64,000 nt of DNA from NCBI RefSeq assembly GCF_025352425.1, contig NZ_JANXTI010000031.1, forward strand, positions 117,505 through 181,504, in the 5' to 3' direction. Both the position numbers and the translations under genes were made by a program. Origin of the DNA: Flavobacterium sp. (lineage in GTDB: Bacteria; Bacteroidota; Bacteroidia; Flavobacteriales; Flavobacteriaceae). The notes beneath the pieces were generated by a model, which saw only the letters and a program-made list of their open reading frames with translations, made no database searches and was not told the origin of the DNA. Positions within the stretch are counted from its first letter, which is position 1, and every line of letters starts with the position of its first letter. Below, in pieces: positions 20,246 through 29,695 of this stretch.

Positions 20246-20725
20246 TTACGATTCTTTCTTTTTTCTCTTTCCTGTTTTTGGAAAAAAACCTTTAAGGGAA
20301 ATAATTTTTTGTTCAAACCCATTTTGGTTGCCAAATCTATTTTTATAACCACAATAACGGTAATCAAGTAAGGCATCATTAAAATTATCATAATCGTGCA
20401 AAATTTTAATATTCAGCAATAGTGTAGCTACCGATTCGAGTTGGTTGAGTTTATTAGCAGCATACTGTCTTGTTTGGTAATCGGCTTCAAACTCATTCCA
20501 GTTTATATCTGGTGAACACAAGTTGGTTTGCGTTTTCTGAATGTCACGCACCTTGTCAATAAAAAGTCGTTTCTGATCACCAATTTTTCCATATCGGCTG
20601 CGCTCTTTTGGGGTAAGATTATAGGTATGTGCCTCCACAATATTTAAAATAGTAGTAATGGCTCCGTCAAGCTGCTGTTTTTCGGTTGCTGTAAAATGAT
20701 TTTTGGCTAAATTGTCTAATGGCAT
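20246..20725 (-). CDS. Hypothetical protein
   Basis: 159 residues, no signal peptide or membrane segment. It is mostly helical in appearance, with ATEKQQLDGAITTILNIVEA at the N-terminus, YGKIGDQKRLFIDKVRDI in the middle and a very basic tail (KTGKRKKKES). I do not recognise a domain, although similar proteins occur in Flavobacterium. It lies eight bases upstream of the folate cyclo-ligase on the same strand, so the two are probably co-transcribed. The start at 20725 is the first plausible ATG; further upstream the sequence becomes extremely AT-rich. Confidence 0.65.
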   Translation of the reverse strand: MPLDNLAKNHFTATEKQQLDGAITTILNIVEAHTYNLTPKERSRYGKIGDQKRLFIDKVRDIQKTQTNLCSPDINWNEFEADYQTRQYAANKLNQLESVATLLLNIKILHDYDNFNDALLDYRYCGYKNRFGNQNGFEQKIISLKGFFPKTGKRKKKES

Positions 20726-21032
20726 CGCTAAAAAGATTGGTTTTATATGTAAAATTAATAATTTTATTTAAAATATAAATAAAAATTATTATAATGTTAA
20801 TGTTTTTTATTATTATGATATTAGAAAGTATTAAAATATAAATAAATAGTATTATATAATTAATGAAATTTATTAATATTATACGTTGCCGAAGCATTTT
20901 ACATCCTGTGAAATAGTATTTGGCAGCTGAAGAATTTAAAGTTAAATTTGTTTGAATTAAATGGTACTTCACACTCTCTGAGAAAATCGCTCCAATACAG
21001 AAAAAACCCAAATCCGCAATCTAAATTATAAT
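20726..21032. other. AT-rich intergenic region with a direct repeat
   Basis: Between divergent genes. It is very AT-rich and contains the direct repeat TAAAATATAAATAAA at 20769-20783 and 20832-20846 (63 bases apart). I see no convincing gene or promoter box here. Confidence 0.5.
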
Positions 21033-21061
21033 GAGATTGCTTCATGCATCGCAATGACAAT
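21033..21061 (+). repeat. REP-like repeat (family B copy 1) abutting the uvrC start
   Basis: GAGATTGCTTCA (21033-21044) and TCGCAATGACAAT (21049-21061) frame a short loop, with ATTGC/GCAAT able to pair. It resembles the widespread palindromic repeat GTCATTGCGAG...GAAGCAATC. The right end contributes the first uvrC codons. Copy 2 is at 46947-46976. Confidence 0.65.
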
Positions 21062-22853
21062 GGAAATCCCTTCACTTGAACTTCAAATACAAACGCTTCC
21101 GGACAATCCCGGCGTGTATCAGTATTATGATAAAGAAGGCAAAATCCTGTATGTGGGCAAAGCTAAAAACCTCAAGAAAAGAGTTTCCTCTTATTTTAAT
21201 AAAAACCATGATAATGCCAAAACGAATGTCATGGTTAGGAAGATTGCTACCATTAAACACATCGTAGTTTCCTCTGAACAGGATGCGCTTTTGCTGGAAA
21301 ACAACCTGATAAAAAAACTGCAGCCACGTTATAATGTGCTATTGCGTGATGACAAAACCTACCCGTGGATCTGCATCAAAAAAGAACCGTTTCCCCGAAT
21401 ATTTCCAACACGGAGAATGATAAAAGACGGCTCAGAATATTTTGGCCCGTATACCAGTTTCAAAACCGTGCATACCATTATGGATTTGATAAAGGAATTG
21501 TACCAACTGCGAACCTGCAATTATGATTTGAGTGAAAATAACATACAAGCCCATAAATTCAAAGTGTGCCTTGAATATCATATAGGCAACTGCAAAGGGC
21601 CATGCGAAGGTTTGGAAACACTTGAAGCATATCAGAAAAAAATCGATGCCATCCGACAAATACTCAAAGGCAACTTTAAAGACAGTTTACGCGATTTCAA
21701 ACGACACATGAATGACTGTGCTTCACAAATGAAGTTTGAGGAAGCACAAAAAATCAAGAATAAGATAGATGTACTCGAAAAGTATCAGTCCTATTCTACA
21801 GTACTGAATCCAAAAATTTCCAACATTGATGTTTTTTCGATTGTTTCCGATGAAGCGACCGCCTACGTAAACTTTTTACAAATATCGCATGGTGCTATCA
21901 TTCGGTCGTTTACATTGGAACTCAAAAAGAAACTGGATGAAACCGATGCAGAATTGTTAGAACTTGCCGTGGTAGAACTTCGGGAGCGGTTTAATTTAAC
22001 ATCCAAAGAAATTATCCTGCCTTTTGCATTGGATTTTGGTCCGACGATAAAAATTACGGTGCCGCAATTGGGTGACAAAAAACAGATATTAGACCTTTCA
22101 GAAAGAAATGCCAAATATCAACGACTGGAACAGCTAAAACAAATTCAGATTGTTGATCCCGAGCGGCACACAAACAGAATCATGGCACAGATGCAAAAGG
22201 ATTTACGTCTTTCGGTTGAACCAAGGCATATTGAGTGTTTTGATAATTCCAATATTCAGGGAACCAATCCTGTTGCGGCATGCGTTGTTTTTAAAGACGG
22301 AAAGCCAAGCAAAAAAGACTATCGCCATTTTAATATCAAAACCGTTGAAGGGCCAAATGATTTTGCTTCGATGGAGGAAGTGGTTTACAGAAGATACAAG
22401 CGCCTTTTAGATGAAAACCAACCGTTGCCACAATTGATAATTATTGACGGAGGGAAAGGGCAACTGTCATCGGCATTGAAAAGCATTGATGATTTGGGTT
22501 TACGTGGGAGAATCGCAATCATTGGCATTGCAAAACGATTGGAAGAATTGTTTTATCCGGGTGATTCTGTTCCGTTATATTTGGATAAAAAATCAGAAAC
22601 GCTAAAAATTATCCAGCAATTGCGTAACGAAGCACATCGTTTTGGGATAACCCATCATCGGGACAAAAGAAGTAAAACAGCATTAAATTCAACCATAGAA
22701 CTCATTCCGGGAATTGGCGAAAAGACAATGCTCACGTTACTAAAACATTTTAAAAGTGTCAAAAGATTGAAATTAGCCACCGAAAAAGAAATTTCTGAAG
22801 TCGTTGGGGTATCAAAAGCAAAAAAAATTTCCGACTTTTACCAAAACGAATAG
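21054..22853 (+). CDS. uvrC: Excinuclease ABC subunit C
   Basis: 599 residues; makes the dual incisions in nucleotide excision repair after UvrAB damage recognition. The GIY-YIG domain is N-terminal (PDNPGVYQYYDKEGKILYVG). A UVR-like helical pair lies near 200-235, the RNase H-like nuclease region follows (HIECFDNSNIQG, LIIIDGGKGQLS), and a C-terminal HhH motif is present (ELIPGIGEKTMLTLLKHF). Start codons at 21054 and 21060 are both in frame; the first comes from the upstream repeat. The stop is three bases before the next ATG. Confidence 0.97.
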   Translation: MTMEIPSLELQIQTLPDNPGVYQYYDKEGKILYVGKAKNLKKRVSSYFNKNHDNAKTNVMVRKIATIKHIVVSSEQDALLLENNLIKKLQPRYNVLLRDDKTYPWICIKKEPFPRIFPTRRMIKDGSEYFGPYTSFKTVHTIMDLIKELYQLRTCNYDLSENNIQAHKFKVCLEYHIGNCKGPCEGLETLEAYQKKIDAIRQILKGNFKDSLRDFKRHMNDCASQMKFEEAQKIKNKIDVLEKYQSYSTVLNPKISNIDVFSIVSDEATAYVNFLQISHGAIIRSFTLELKKKLDETDAELLELAVVELRERFNLTSKEIILPFALDFGPTIKITVPQLGDKKQILDLSERNAKYQRLEQLKQIQIVDPERHTNRIMAQMQKDLRLSVEPRHIECFDNSNIQGTNPVAACVVFKDGKPSKKDYRHFNIKTVEGPNDFASMEEVVYRRYKRLLDENQPLPQLIIIDGGKGQLSSALKSIDDLGLRGRIAIIGIAKRLEELFYPGDSVPLYLDKKSETLKIIQQLRNEAHRFGITHHRDKRSKTALNSTIELIPGIGEKTMLTLLKHFKSVKRLKLATEKEISEVVGVSKAKKISDFYQNE

Positions 22854-22856
22854 TAG

Positions 22857-25151
22857 ATGCATACAGAAGAAAGAGAAAAGAAGCAAGAGCCAAGACCTAA
22901 ACCGCTTATGCGACAAAAGTCAAGGAAATGTTATTGCGTACTTTTTATTTCTTTCTTCTTTTTTCTTTCTTCTTTTTTCTCCTCAATTGTTGCGCAAGAC
23001 ACGATTAAAAAGACCAGGCCAAAAATTGGTTTAGTTCTTAGTGGCGGTGGCGCCAAAGGATTTGCTCATATTGGGGTGCTGAAAGTACTGGAACAGGCAG
23101 GAGTAAAAATAGATTTTATTGGTGGCACAAGCATGGGTGCGGTTGTTGGCGGTTTATATGCTTCGGGCTATAACGCTACTCAAATAGATTCAATTTTTTA
23201 TAATACCAATTTCAATGAATTGCTTCAGGATTATATTCCGCGTTCATCCAAAAGTTTTTATGAAAAACGGAACGATGAAATGTATGCCCTAACGCTTCCC
23301 TTTAACAAACTAAAAATCGGAATTCCTATAGCCCTTTCCAAAGGAATGTATAACTATAATTTGTTGTCAAAACTTACCCATCAAGTGAGATATGTTGGTG
23401 ATTTCAGTAAACTTCCTATTCCGTTTTTATGTATCGCTACCGATATTGAAAAGGGCGAACAAGTGGTTTTGCGAAACGGTTATTTAGCGCAGGCCATGTT
23501 GGCAAGTTCCGCTTTTCCTTCTTTGTTTTCGCCCGTTGAGATTGATGGGCAACTTTTGATTGACGGCGGCGTTACTAATAATTATCCGATAGATGAAATT
23601 AGGAAAATGGGAGCCGATATTATCATTGGCGTTGACGTACAGGAGAATTTAAAGGACAGAAATTCCTTGAAGGACGTTACCCGCATTTTGGTCCAAATCA
23701 CAAATCTGGACATGATAAAAGTGATGAAAGACAAAGTTAGACTCACGGATATCTATATCAAACCCGATATTTCTCACTATGGCGTCATTTCTTTTGATGA
23801 AGGAAGGGAAATCATTAAGAAAGGAGAAGAAGCCGCATTTGGAATTTATGAACAACTTAAAAAACTGGGTGATACCACGGGAAGTTATCAGCGTAATTCG
23901 GTTAAGATTAAAAAAGAGTATTTACAAGTCAAAAATATCTCAATTAACAAATTAGATAATTACACCAGAGCGTATGTTATAGGGAAACTGCGTTTTAAAA
24001 ATGGAAGTAAAATAAGTTATGACGATTTAAAAACAGGAATCAATAATATAAATGCGACCCAAAATTTCAGCCGAATTAGTTATACGCTTGAAGAAAATCA
24101 AGGCGAAGATGGAATAAAACTGAGTTTGACCGAGAATCCAACAAAGACTTTTTTGAAATTTGGACTTCATTATGACGATTTATATAAAAGTGCTATTTTG
24201 GTCAATATCACCCAAAAAAAATCATTATTTAAAAATGATGTTGCCTCTTTAGATATAGGGCTTGGGGATAATATTCGATACAATTTTGATTACTATATTG
24301 ACAATGGTTTCTATTGGAGCTTTGGTTTCAAATCACGGTACAATGCGTTTAACAGAAACCTTAAAACCGATTTTAGAAATGGAGAATTACTGGCTCAATT
24401 GGGTTTAAACAGTATAAACATTGACTTATCGGATTTGACAAATCAAGCGTATCTACAAACAGTTTTCATCCAAAAGTTTTTATTTGGCGCAGGAATAGAG
24501 CACAAATTTTTAAAAATAAAATCAGACAATTTAGGACAAATAAATCCCACTTTGGAAAAAAGTAGCTATGCAAGCGTTTTTGGATATATGAAATATGATT
24601 CTTTTGACAATAAACTATTTCCCAAAAAAGGATGGTTATTTTGTGGCGACTTTCAATCTTACCTATTTTCGTCTGATTACACTCATGAGTTCAAAAGATA
24701 CTCTATTGCAAAAGGAGAAATAGGGATTGTCAAATCTTTTTATAAAAAAGTAACATTAAAAGTACAGACAGATGCGGGTTTTGCTATTGGCAATGACAGT
24801 GTGCATTTCTTTGACTTCGTTTTAGGAGGTTACGGTTTTAACACTATTAATAATTTCAAACATTTTTATGGTTACGATTTTTTAAGTATTTCTGCCGATA
24901 GTTATATTAAATCATGTTTCACTGTAGATTATGAGATTTACAAAAAAAACCATGTGAATTTTGCGGCGAACTATGCAAATATTGAAGACGATTTATTTAC
25001 GAACGGTGATTGGCTGTCAAAGCCAAAGTATAACGGATATGCTATTGGTTACGCGTTAGAATCGGTTATTGGTCCAATAGAAATAAAATATTCCTGGTCG
25101 CCTGAATTGCATAAAGGATTTACTTATTTTACTGTTGGTTTCTGGTTTTAA
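22857..25151 (+). CDS. Patatin-like phospholipase with C-terminal outer-membrane barrel (PlpD-like)
   Basis: 764 residues. A hydrophobic signal segment (about 26-47, ending SSIVAQ) is followed by a patatin domain with oxyanion loop SGGGAKG, nucleophile motif GGTSMGA (Ser92) and catalytic DGG in LLIDGGVTNNYP. A POTRA-like linker (about 365-420) leads to an aromatic-rich Omp85-type beta-barrel ending FTYFTVGFWF with a terminal Phe. The architecture resembles PlpD/type Vd autotransported lipases, although whether the enzyme is released is not known. A second possible start is Met18 (22908). The gene starts three bases after uvrC, suggesting an operon by proximity only. Confidence 0.88.
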   Translation: MHTEEREKKQEPRPKPLMRQKSRKCYCVLFISFFFFLSSFFSSIVAQDTIKKTRPKIGLVLSGGGAKGFAHIGVLKVLEQAGVKIDFIGGTSMGAVVGGLYASGYNATQIDSIFYNTNFNELLQDYIPRSSKSFYEKRNDEMYALTLPFNKLKIGIPIALSKGMYNYNLLSKLTHQVRYVGDFSKLPIPFLCIATDIEKGEQVVLRNGYLAQAMLASSAFPSLFSPVEIDGQLLIDGGVTNNYPIDEIRKMGADIIIGVDVQENLKDRNSLKDVTRILVQITNLDMIKVMKDKVRLTDIYIKPDISHYGVISFDEGREIIKKGEEAAFGIYEQLKKLGDTTGSYQRNSVKIKKEYLQVKNISINKLDNYTRAYVIGKLRFKNGSKISYDDLKTGINNINATQNFSRISYTLEENQGEDGIKLSLTENPTKTFLKFGLHYDDLYKSAILVNITQKKSLFKNDVASLDIGLGDNIRYNFDYYIDNGFYWSFGFKSRYNAFNRNLKTDFRNGELLAQLGLNSINIDLSDLTNQAYLQTVFIQKFLFGAGIEHKFLKIKSDNLGQINPTLEKSSYASVFGYMKYDSFDNKLFPKKGWLFCGDFQSYLFSSDYTHEFKRYSIAKGEIGIVKSFYKKVTLKVQTDAGFAIGNDSVHFFDFVLGGYGFNTINNFKHFYGYDFLSISADSYIKSCFTVDYEIYKKNHVNFAANYANIEDDLFTNGDWLSKPKYNGYAIGYALESVIGPIEIKYSWSPELHKGFTYFTVGFWF

Positions 25152-25192
25152 AAACCTAAAAACTTTTTTAATAAATTTTACACATAAAAAAC

Positions 25193-25200
25193 TATATTTG
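25193..25200 (+). promoter_or_regulatory. -7 promoter box (TATATTTG) for the permease
   Basis: Perfect TAnnTTTG match, 30 bases before the ATG. The -33 element is not obvious. Confidence 0.45.
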
Positions 25201-25230
25201 AAACTATTAATTAACTAAAAAAACCACGAT

Positions 25231-26706
25231 ATGTCTATTTGGAAAAGAAAACCTATAGCGCTATTACTTGCCGAAGCGTCAGAATCTGAAAAGGGATTAA
25301 AAAGAACATTGACTGCCTGGTCACTTGTTGCTTTGGGAATCGGAGCAATTATTGGTGCCGGACTTTTTGTTAGGACAGCAACAGCCGCAGCTCAAAACGC
25401 CGGACCATCAGTTACAATAGGATTTATTGTTGCAGCCATTGGTTGTGCTTTAGCAGGATTATGCTATGCGGAATTGTCTTCTTCTATTCCAATTTCCGGA
25501 AGTGCCTATACTTACACTTATGCAACTATGGGGGAATTATTGGCATGGATTATTGGTTGGGATTTAATACTTGAATATGCGGTTGGTGCTGCGACTGTTG
25601 GAATTGCCTGGAGCGAATACCTCAATAATCTGCTGGTCAATGTGCTGCATGTCAGCCCAATTCCGTATGAGTGGTGTCATTCACCGTTTCAACATTCAGC
25701 AGATGGTATTAATGGTGTAATGAACTTACCGGCATTGGCTATTGTGGCGGTTATTAGTTTGCTTTTGATTAAGGGAACACAAGAGTCAGCATTTGTAAAT
25801 GGTTTAATTGTAATTACTAAAGTTGCGATTGTTGTAATGATTATTATTTTGGGATGGCATTTTATTAACCCTCTTAATCATACTCCTTATATCCCGGAAG
25901 CAACTACTTATACGGATAAAAACGATATTACATATGATTTTGGTGGATTTTGGGGTGTCATTGGTGCTGCCGGAACTGTCTTTTTTGCTTTCATCGGATT
26001 TGATGCCGTCAGTACAGCTGCACAGGAAACTAAGAATCCAAAACGTGATATGCCAATTGGGATTTTAGGCTCATTAGCGATTTGTACAGTTTTGTATATC
26101 CTGTTTGCGCACGTTTTAACTGGTATTGCAACTGTGGAAGATTTTAGAGGAGAAGGAGGCGAAGCATCAGTGGCGTTTGCAATCCAAAAATATATGATTG
26201 GTTATGAATGGCTGGCTCAATTAGTGACTGTAGCGATTCTTTTTGGATTTTCTTCCGTTATTTTAGTAATGTTATTGGGGCAATCTCGAGTATTCTACTC
26301 TATGGGTAAGGATGGTTTGTTGCCGAAATTCTTTAGCCACGTGCATACAAAATTCCAAACACCATACAAAGCTAACCTTGTAATTCTTGTTATTGTTGGA
26401 CTTTTTGCAGCGTTTATTCCTGGAGATATCGTTGGTGATATGACCAGCATCGGAACATTATTTGCCTTTATTTTAGTTTGTATATCAGTATTGGTTCTCC
26501 GAAAATCAGAACCGGATATGAAGCGTGAATTTAAAACACCTTTTGTGCCGTTTGTTCCAATTTTAGGAGCTTTGGTTTGTTTCCTTATGATTTTAGGTTT
26601 GGGTTGGACGAACTGGCTTCGACTTGGTGTTTGGTTAGCCATCGGATTAATTATTTATTTTACTTACAGCAAGAAAAACAGTAGACTGAATAATCCTGAA
26701 AAATAA
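25231..26706 (+). CDS. APC-family amino acid permease
   Basis: 491 residues with about twelve hydrophobic segments. The N-terminal GIGAIIGAGLFVRTA is the substrate-binding loop of the amino acid-polyamine-organocation superfamily; GFDAVSTAAQETKNPKRDMP is the conserved TM6-TM7 region. It resembles cationic amino acid transporters (YfnA/CAT group), but substrate cannot be told from sequence alone. It precedes aromatic amino-acid catabolism genes but has its own terminator, so a shared role is only a possibility. Confidence 0.9.
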   Translation: MSIWKRKPIALLLAEASESEKGLKRTLTAWSLVALGIGAIIGAGLFVRTATAAAQNAGPSVTIGFIVAAIGCALAGLCYAELSSSIPISGSAYTYTYATMGELLAWIIGWDLILEYAVGAATVGIAWSEYLNNLLVNVLHVSPIPYEWCHSPFQHSADGINGVMNLPALAIVAVISLLLIKGTQESAFVNGLIVITKVAIVVMIIILGWHFINPLNHTPYIPEATTYTDKNDITYDFGGFWGVIGAAGTVFFAFIGFDAVSTAAQETKNPKRDMPIGILGSLAICTVLYILFAHVLTGIATVEDFRGEGGEASVAFAIQKYMIGYEWLAQLVTVAILFGFSSVILVMLLGQSRVFYSMGKDGLLPKFFSHVHTKFQTPYKANLVILVIVGLFAAFIPGDIVGDMTSIGTLFAFILVCISVLVLRKSEPDMKREFKTPFVPFVPILGALVCFLMILGLGWTNWLRLGVWLAIGLIIYFTYSKKNSRLNNPEK

Positions 26707-26724
26707 AGTAAGGTTAAAATAATT

Positions 26725-26762
26725 GAAAAAGGATTAAAGGGTTTACTCTTTAATCCTTTTTT
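26725..26762 (+). terminator. Terminator after the permease
   Basis: AAAAAGGATTAAAG (26726-26739) pairs with CTTTAATCCTTTTT (26748-26761) in a strong hairpin with a U-rich 3' arm. Confidence 0.88.
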
Positions 26763-26936
26763 GTTGCATTAAAAATTGATAATTATCATTTCTGAAAGTT
26801 ATATTTTTCCGATATTTGTTAGATGAAAAAATGGGATAATCTATTAGCTCACTTAAAATTCCTTATCAAGAGAAATCCGGAATGAATTTATGAATCAATA
26901 TCATAAATTTAATATCTAACATCTAATATTTTAATA

Positions 26937-28094
26937 ATGCCACTATACCATAAACTCGGCGATTTTCCACAAAAAAGACACACGCAGTTTGAAAAACCAA
27001 CCGGCGGCTTGTACTACGAACAGCTTTTTGGCACCGAAGGATTTCATGGACATTCTTCTTTGTTATACCACGTTCACAGACCAACCCAAGTCAAGGAAAT
27101 AACCAAATCATATTCAGTTGAGCCAAAAATTGCTATCGGTAAAAACATCAAATCATTACTTCTAAAAGGGTTTGAATTAAAACCCGAAGACGATTTTCTT
27201 GACAGCCGAAAAGCAATGCTTGTTAACCGCGATTGTATTATTGGGCTTGCTGCTCCACGAAAATCATTGACAACTTATTTCTACAAAAACGCCGATGCCG
27301 ATGAAATGCTTTTCATTCACAAAGGAAAAGGAAAACTCCGCACCATGATGGGAAATATCCAATTTGAATATGGAGATTACCTCATAATTCCACGTGGAAT
27401 GATTTATCAAATCGAATTCGAAACTTCCGATAATAGATTGTTTTATGTAGAATCTTATGCCCCGTTTTATACACCTAAACGTTATAAAAATAACTCAGGG
27501 CAACATTTAGAACATTCACCATTTTGCGAACGCGATTTCAAATTACCAACCGAATTGGAAACACACGATGAAAAAGGGGATTTTTTAATCAAAATCAAAA
27601 AAGAAGGCATGATACACGAAATGGTTTATGCCACACATCCTTTTGATGTTGTCGGTTGGGACGGGTATAATTTTCCATACGGTTTCAGCATCCATAATTT
27701 TGAACCAATAACCGGTCGTGTACATCAACCGCCGCCAGTGCATCAAACTTTTGAAACGGCGACTTTTGTGGTTTGCTCGTTTTGTCCAAGACTTTATGAT
27801 TACCATCCAAAAGCAATTCCGGCTCCATACAATCACAGCAATATCGACAGCGATGAGGTGCTGTATTATGTTGATGGCGATTTTATGTCGAGAAACAATA
27901 TCGAAGAAGGTCATATTACATTGCATCCAAAAGGAATTCCTCATGGTCCGGCACCCGGAGCAATGGAAAGAAGCATTGGCCACAAAGAAACACAGGAATT
28001 AGCTGTTATGGTTGACACGTTTCGTCCGTTGATGGTTACAGAAGAAGCCATGCGATTAGACGACGGGAAATATTATAAATCATGGTTAGAATAA
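26937..28094 (+). CDS. hmgA: Homogentisate 1,2-dioxygenase
   Basis: 385 residues; opens the ring of homogentisate to maleylacetoacetate, the central step of tyrosine catabolism. It is shorter than the ~440-residue proteobacterial enzymes, as is usual in Bacteroidota. Cupin-type motifs include DEMLFIHKGKGKL, YGDYLIIPRGMIYQIEF and the C-terminal HPKGIPHGPAPGAMERSIG with iron-ligand histidines; DSDEVLYYVDGDF is also conserved. The enzyme making its substrate (hppD) follows on the same strand after a repeat-bearing gap. Confidence 0.95.
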   Translation: MPLYHKLGDFPQKRHTQFEKPTGGLYYEQLFGTEGFHGHSSLLYHVHRPTQVKEITKSYSVEPKIAIGKNIKSLLLKGFELKPEDDFLDSRKAMLVNRDCIIGLAAPRKSLTTYFYKNADADEMLFIHKGKGKLRTMMGNIQFEYGDYLIIPRGMIYQIEFETSDNRLFYVESYAPFYTPKRYKNNSGQHLEHSPFCERDFKLPTELETHDEKGDFLIKIKKEGMIHEMVYATHPFDVVGWDGYNFPYGFSIHNFEPITGRVHQPPPVHQTFETATFVVCSFCPRLYDYHPKAIPAPYNHSNIDSDEVLYYVDGDFMSRNNIEEGHITLHPKGIPHGPAPGAMERSIGHKETQELAVMVDTFRPLMVTEEAMRLDDGKYYKSWLE

Positions 28095-28096
28095 GA

Positions 28097-28205
28097 AGCT
28101 AATCCCGCTATCCGTTCCAATCTTTTATTGCTTAGTCACCCTGAGCGCAGTCGAAGGGCTTGTTTCTAAAAGCAATAAAAGGATTTTCACTTCTATCGGG
28201 GCTAA
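28097..28205. repeat. Intergenic palindromic repeat, family A copy 2
   Basis: The inner stem AATCTTTTATTGCTTAG (28119-28135) pairs with 28166-28185. An outer CCCG (28104-28107) pairs with CGGG (28197-28200). The loop holds CCCTGAGCG...GTCGAAGGG. It separates hmgA from hppD. Confidence 0.78.
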
Positions 28206-28246
28206 AAAATTAAACTTAAAATACAACTCTTCATAACTAGATTACT

Positions 28247-29407
28247 ATGTCAAAAGAAATTAAATCCGTTGAATACGGACTAGAAAAAATATTCGAAGGC
28301 GCACAGGATTTCCTTCCGCTTTTAGGAACAGATTATGTAGAATTTTATGTTGGTAACGCTAAACAAGCCGCACATTTTTATAAAACAGCTTTCGGCTTTC
28401 AATCGCATGCCTACGCAGGTCTGGAAACCGGAATGAAAGACAGAGCGTCTTATGTTTTAAAACAAGATAAAATCCGATTGGTTTTAACCACAGCTTTAAA
28501 CAGCGATTCGCCAATTGGAGAACACGTTAAAAAGCATGGCGATGGTGTAAAGATAATAGCACTTTGGGTTGAAGATGCACGTTCGGCATTTGAGGAAACT
28601 ACTAAGCGAGGTGCAAAAGTATTTATGGAGCCAACTGTTGAAACTGATGAATACGGAGAAGTAATACGCTCCGGAATTTACACTTATGGCGAAACGGTTC
28701 ACATGTTTGTTGAACGCAAAAATTACAAAGGAGCCTTTTTACCTGGCTATAAAGAATGGAAATCAGATTATAATCCAACTTCAGTTGGTTTAAAATATGT
28801 TGACCACATGGTAGGAAACGTAGGTTGGAATGAAATGAACATTTGGGTAAAATGGTATGAAGACGTTATGGGATTTGTAAACTTCCTTTCGTTTGACGAC
28901 AAACAAATTACTACCGAATACTCTGCCTTGATGAGTAAAGTGATGAGTAATGGCAACGGAAGAATTAAATTTCCAATCAACGAACCTGCTGAAGGGAAAA
29001 AACGTTCCCAAATCGAAGAGTATTTAGATTTTTATGAAGGTTCTGGCGTACAACACATCGCAGTAGCGACTGATGATATAATCAAAACAATTGCGGATAT
29101 GCGTTCAAGAGGAATTGAGTTTTTAAGTACGCCGCCACAAGCTTATTATGATGCAATCCCAGAGCGCCTGAAAGATCACATGCACAAGTTCAAAGAAGAC
29201 ATCAACGAACTTCAGAGATTAGGAATTATGATTGATGCTGACGAAGAAGGTTATTTATTGCAAATATTTACCAAGCCTATTGAAGACAGGCCAACTTTAT
29301 TTTTCGAAATAATTCAAAGGATGGGCGCCAAGGGTTTTGGTGCTGGAAATTTCAAAGCATTATTTGAATCTATTGAAAGAGAACAAATGTTGCGGGGAAC
29401 TTTGTAA
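28247..29407 (+). CDS. hppD: 4-hydroxyphenylpyruvate dioxygenase
   Basis: 386 residues; converts 4-hydroxyphenylpyruvate to homogentisate. Two vicinal-oxygen-chelate domains are visible. The N-terminal one begins GTDYVEFYVGNAKQAAHFYK. The catalytic C-terminal one has iron ligands expected in VDHMVGNVG, VQHIAVATDDI and the Glu of LFFEIIQRMGA, followed by the gating helix GFGAGNFKALFESIE. Together with hmgA it gives two consecutive steps of tyrosine degradation. The intervening repeat may affect their co-transcription. Confidence 0.97.
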   Translation: MSKEIKSVEYGLEKIFEGAQDFLPLLGTDYVEFYVGNAKQAAHFYKTAFGFQSHAYAGLETGMKDRASYVLKQDKIRLVLTTALNSDSPIGEHVKKHGDGVKIIALWVEDARSAFEETTKRGAKVFMEPTVETDEYGEVIRSGIYTYGETVHMFVERKNYKGAFLPGYKEWKSDYNPTSVGLKYVDHMVGNVGWNEMNIWVKWYEDVMGFVNFLSFDDKQITTEYSALMSKVMSNGNGRIKFPINEPAEGKKRSQIEEYLDFYEGSGVQHIAVATDDIIKTIADMRSRGIEFLSTPPQAYYDAIPERLKDHMHKFKEDINELQRLGIMIDADEEGYLLQIFTKPIEDRPTLFFEIIQRMGAKGFGAGNFKALFESIEREQMLRGTL

Positions 29408-29492
29408 AACTTTAATTTATTTGAACATAATTTAAAAAAAAGTAATCAAAACTGCTATACTTTATAAGTAACTGTTAAAGTAAATAAATCGC

Positions 29493-29524
29493 TTGTAACT
29501 ACGCAAGAGTTTGAATTACATTTG
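29493..29524 (+). promoter_or_regulatory. Promoter of a candidate small RNA
   Basis: TTG (29493-29495), 21 bases, then TACATTTG (29517-29524): a full match to the Bacteroidota promoter consensus. No open reading frame of note follows before a terminator at 29610-29641. Confidence 0.65.
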
Positions 29525-29527
29525 CAT

Positions 29528-29641
29528 CAATCAAAAAAACGGGAGTGGTTTCCTCAATTTTTGGATAAGTTTTCATAATTTATAGTTTTTTGGTTGGTTA
29601 ATAGCATAAAAACCAGGTCATTATTTGACTGGGTTTTTTTG
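29528..29641 (+). ncRNA. Candidate small RNA of about 110 nt
   Basis: Bounded by a consensus promoter (29493-29524) and a terminator: AAACCAGGTCA (29610-29620) against TGACTGGGTTT (29627-29637), then T-run. No coding potential is seen. I do not recognise the family. It could also be a transcribed leader for the downstream gene, but that gene has its own promoter box. Confidence 0.5.
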
Positions 29642-29655
29642 TTTTAATACATTTG
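29624..29655 (+). promoter_or_regulatory. Promoter of the DUF3108 gene
   Basis: TTTG (29624-29627), 20 bases, TACATTTG (29648-29655), 40 bases before the ATG. The -33 element lies inside the terminator of the candidate small RNA. Confidence 0.6.
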
Positions 29656-29695
29656 GAACAAAAATTGTAATTACAGTTCAAAAAATAAGTAAAAC

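Noticed and set aside
20667..21011. 114-codon minus-strand frame upstream of the unknown 159-residue gene
   Set aside because: It consists of Ile/Asn-rich translation of AT-rich DNA and overlaps the start of a better gene in another frame.
26823..26885. 20-codon frame upstream of hmgA as a possible leader peptide
   Set aside because: No enrichment for Tyr or Phe codons and no attenuator-like hairpins follow it.
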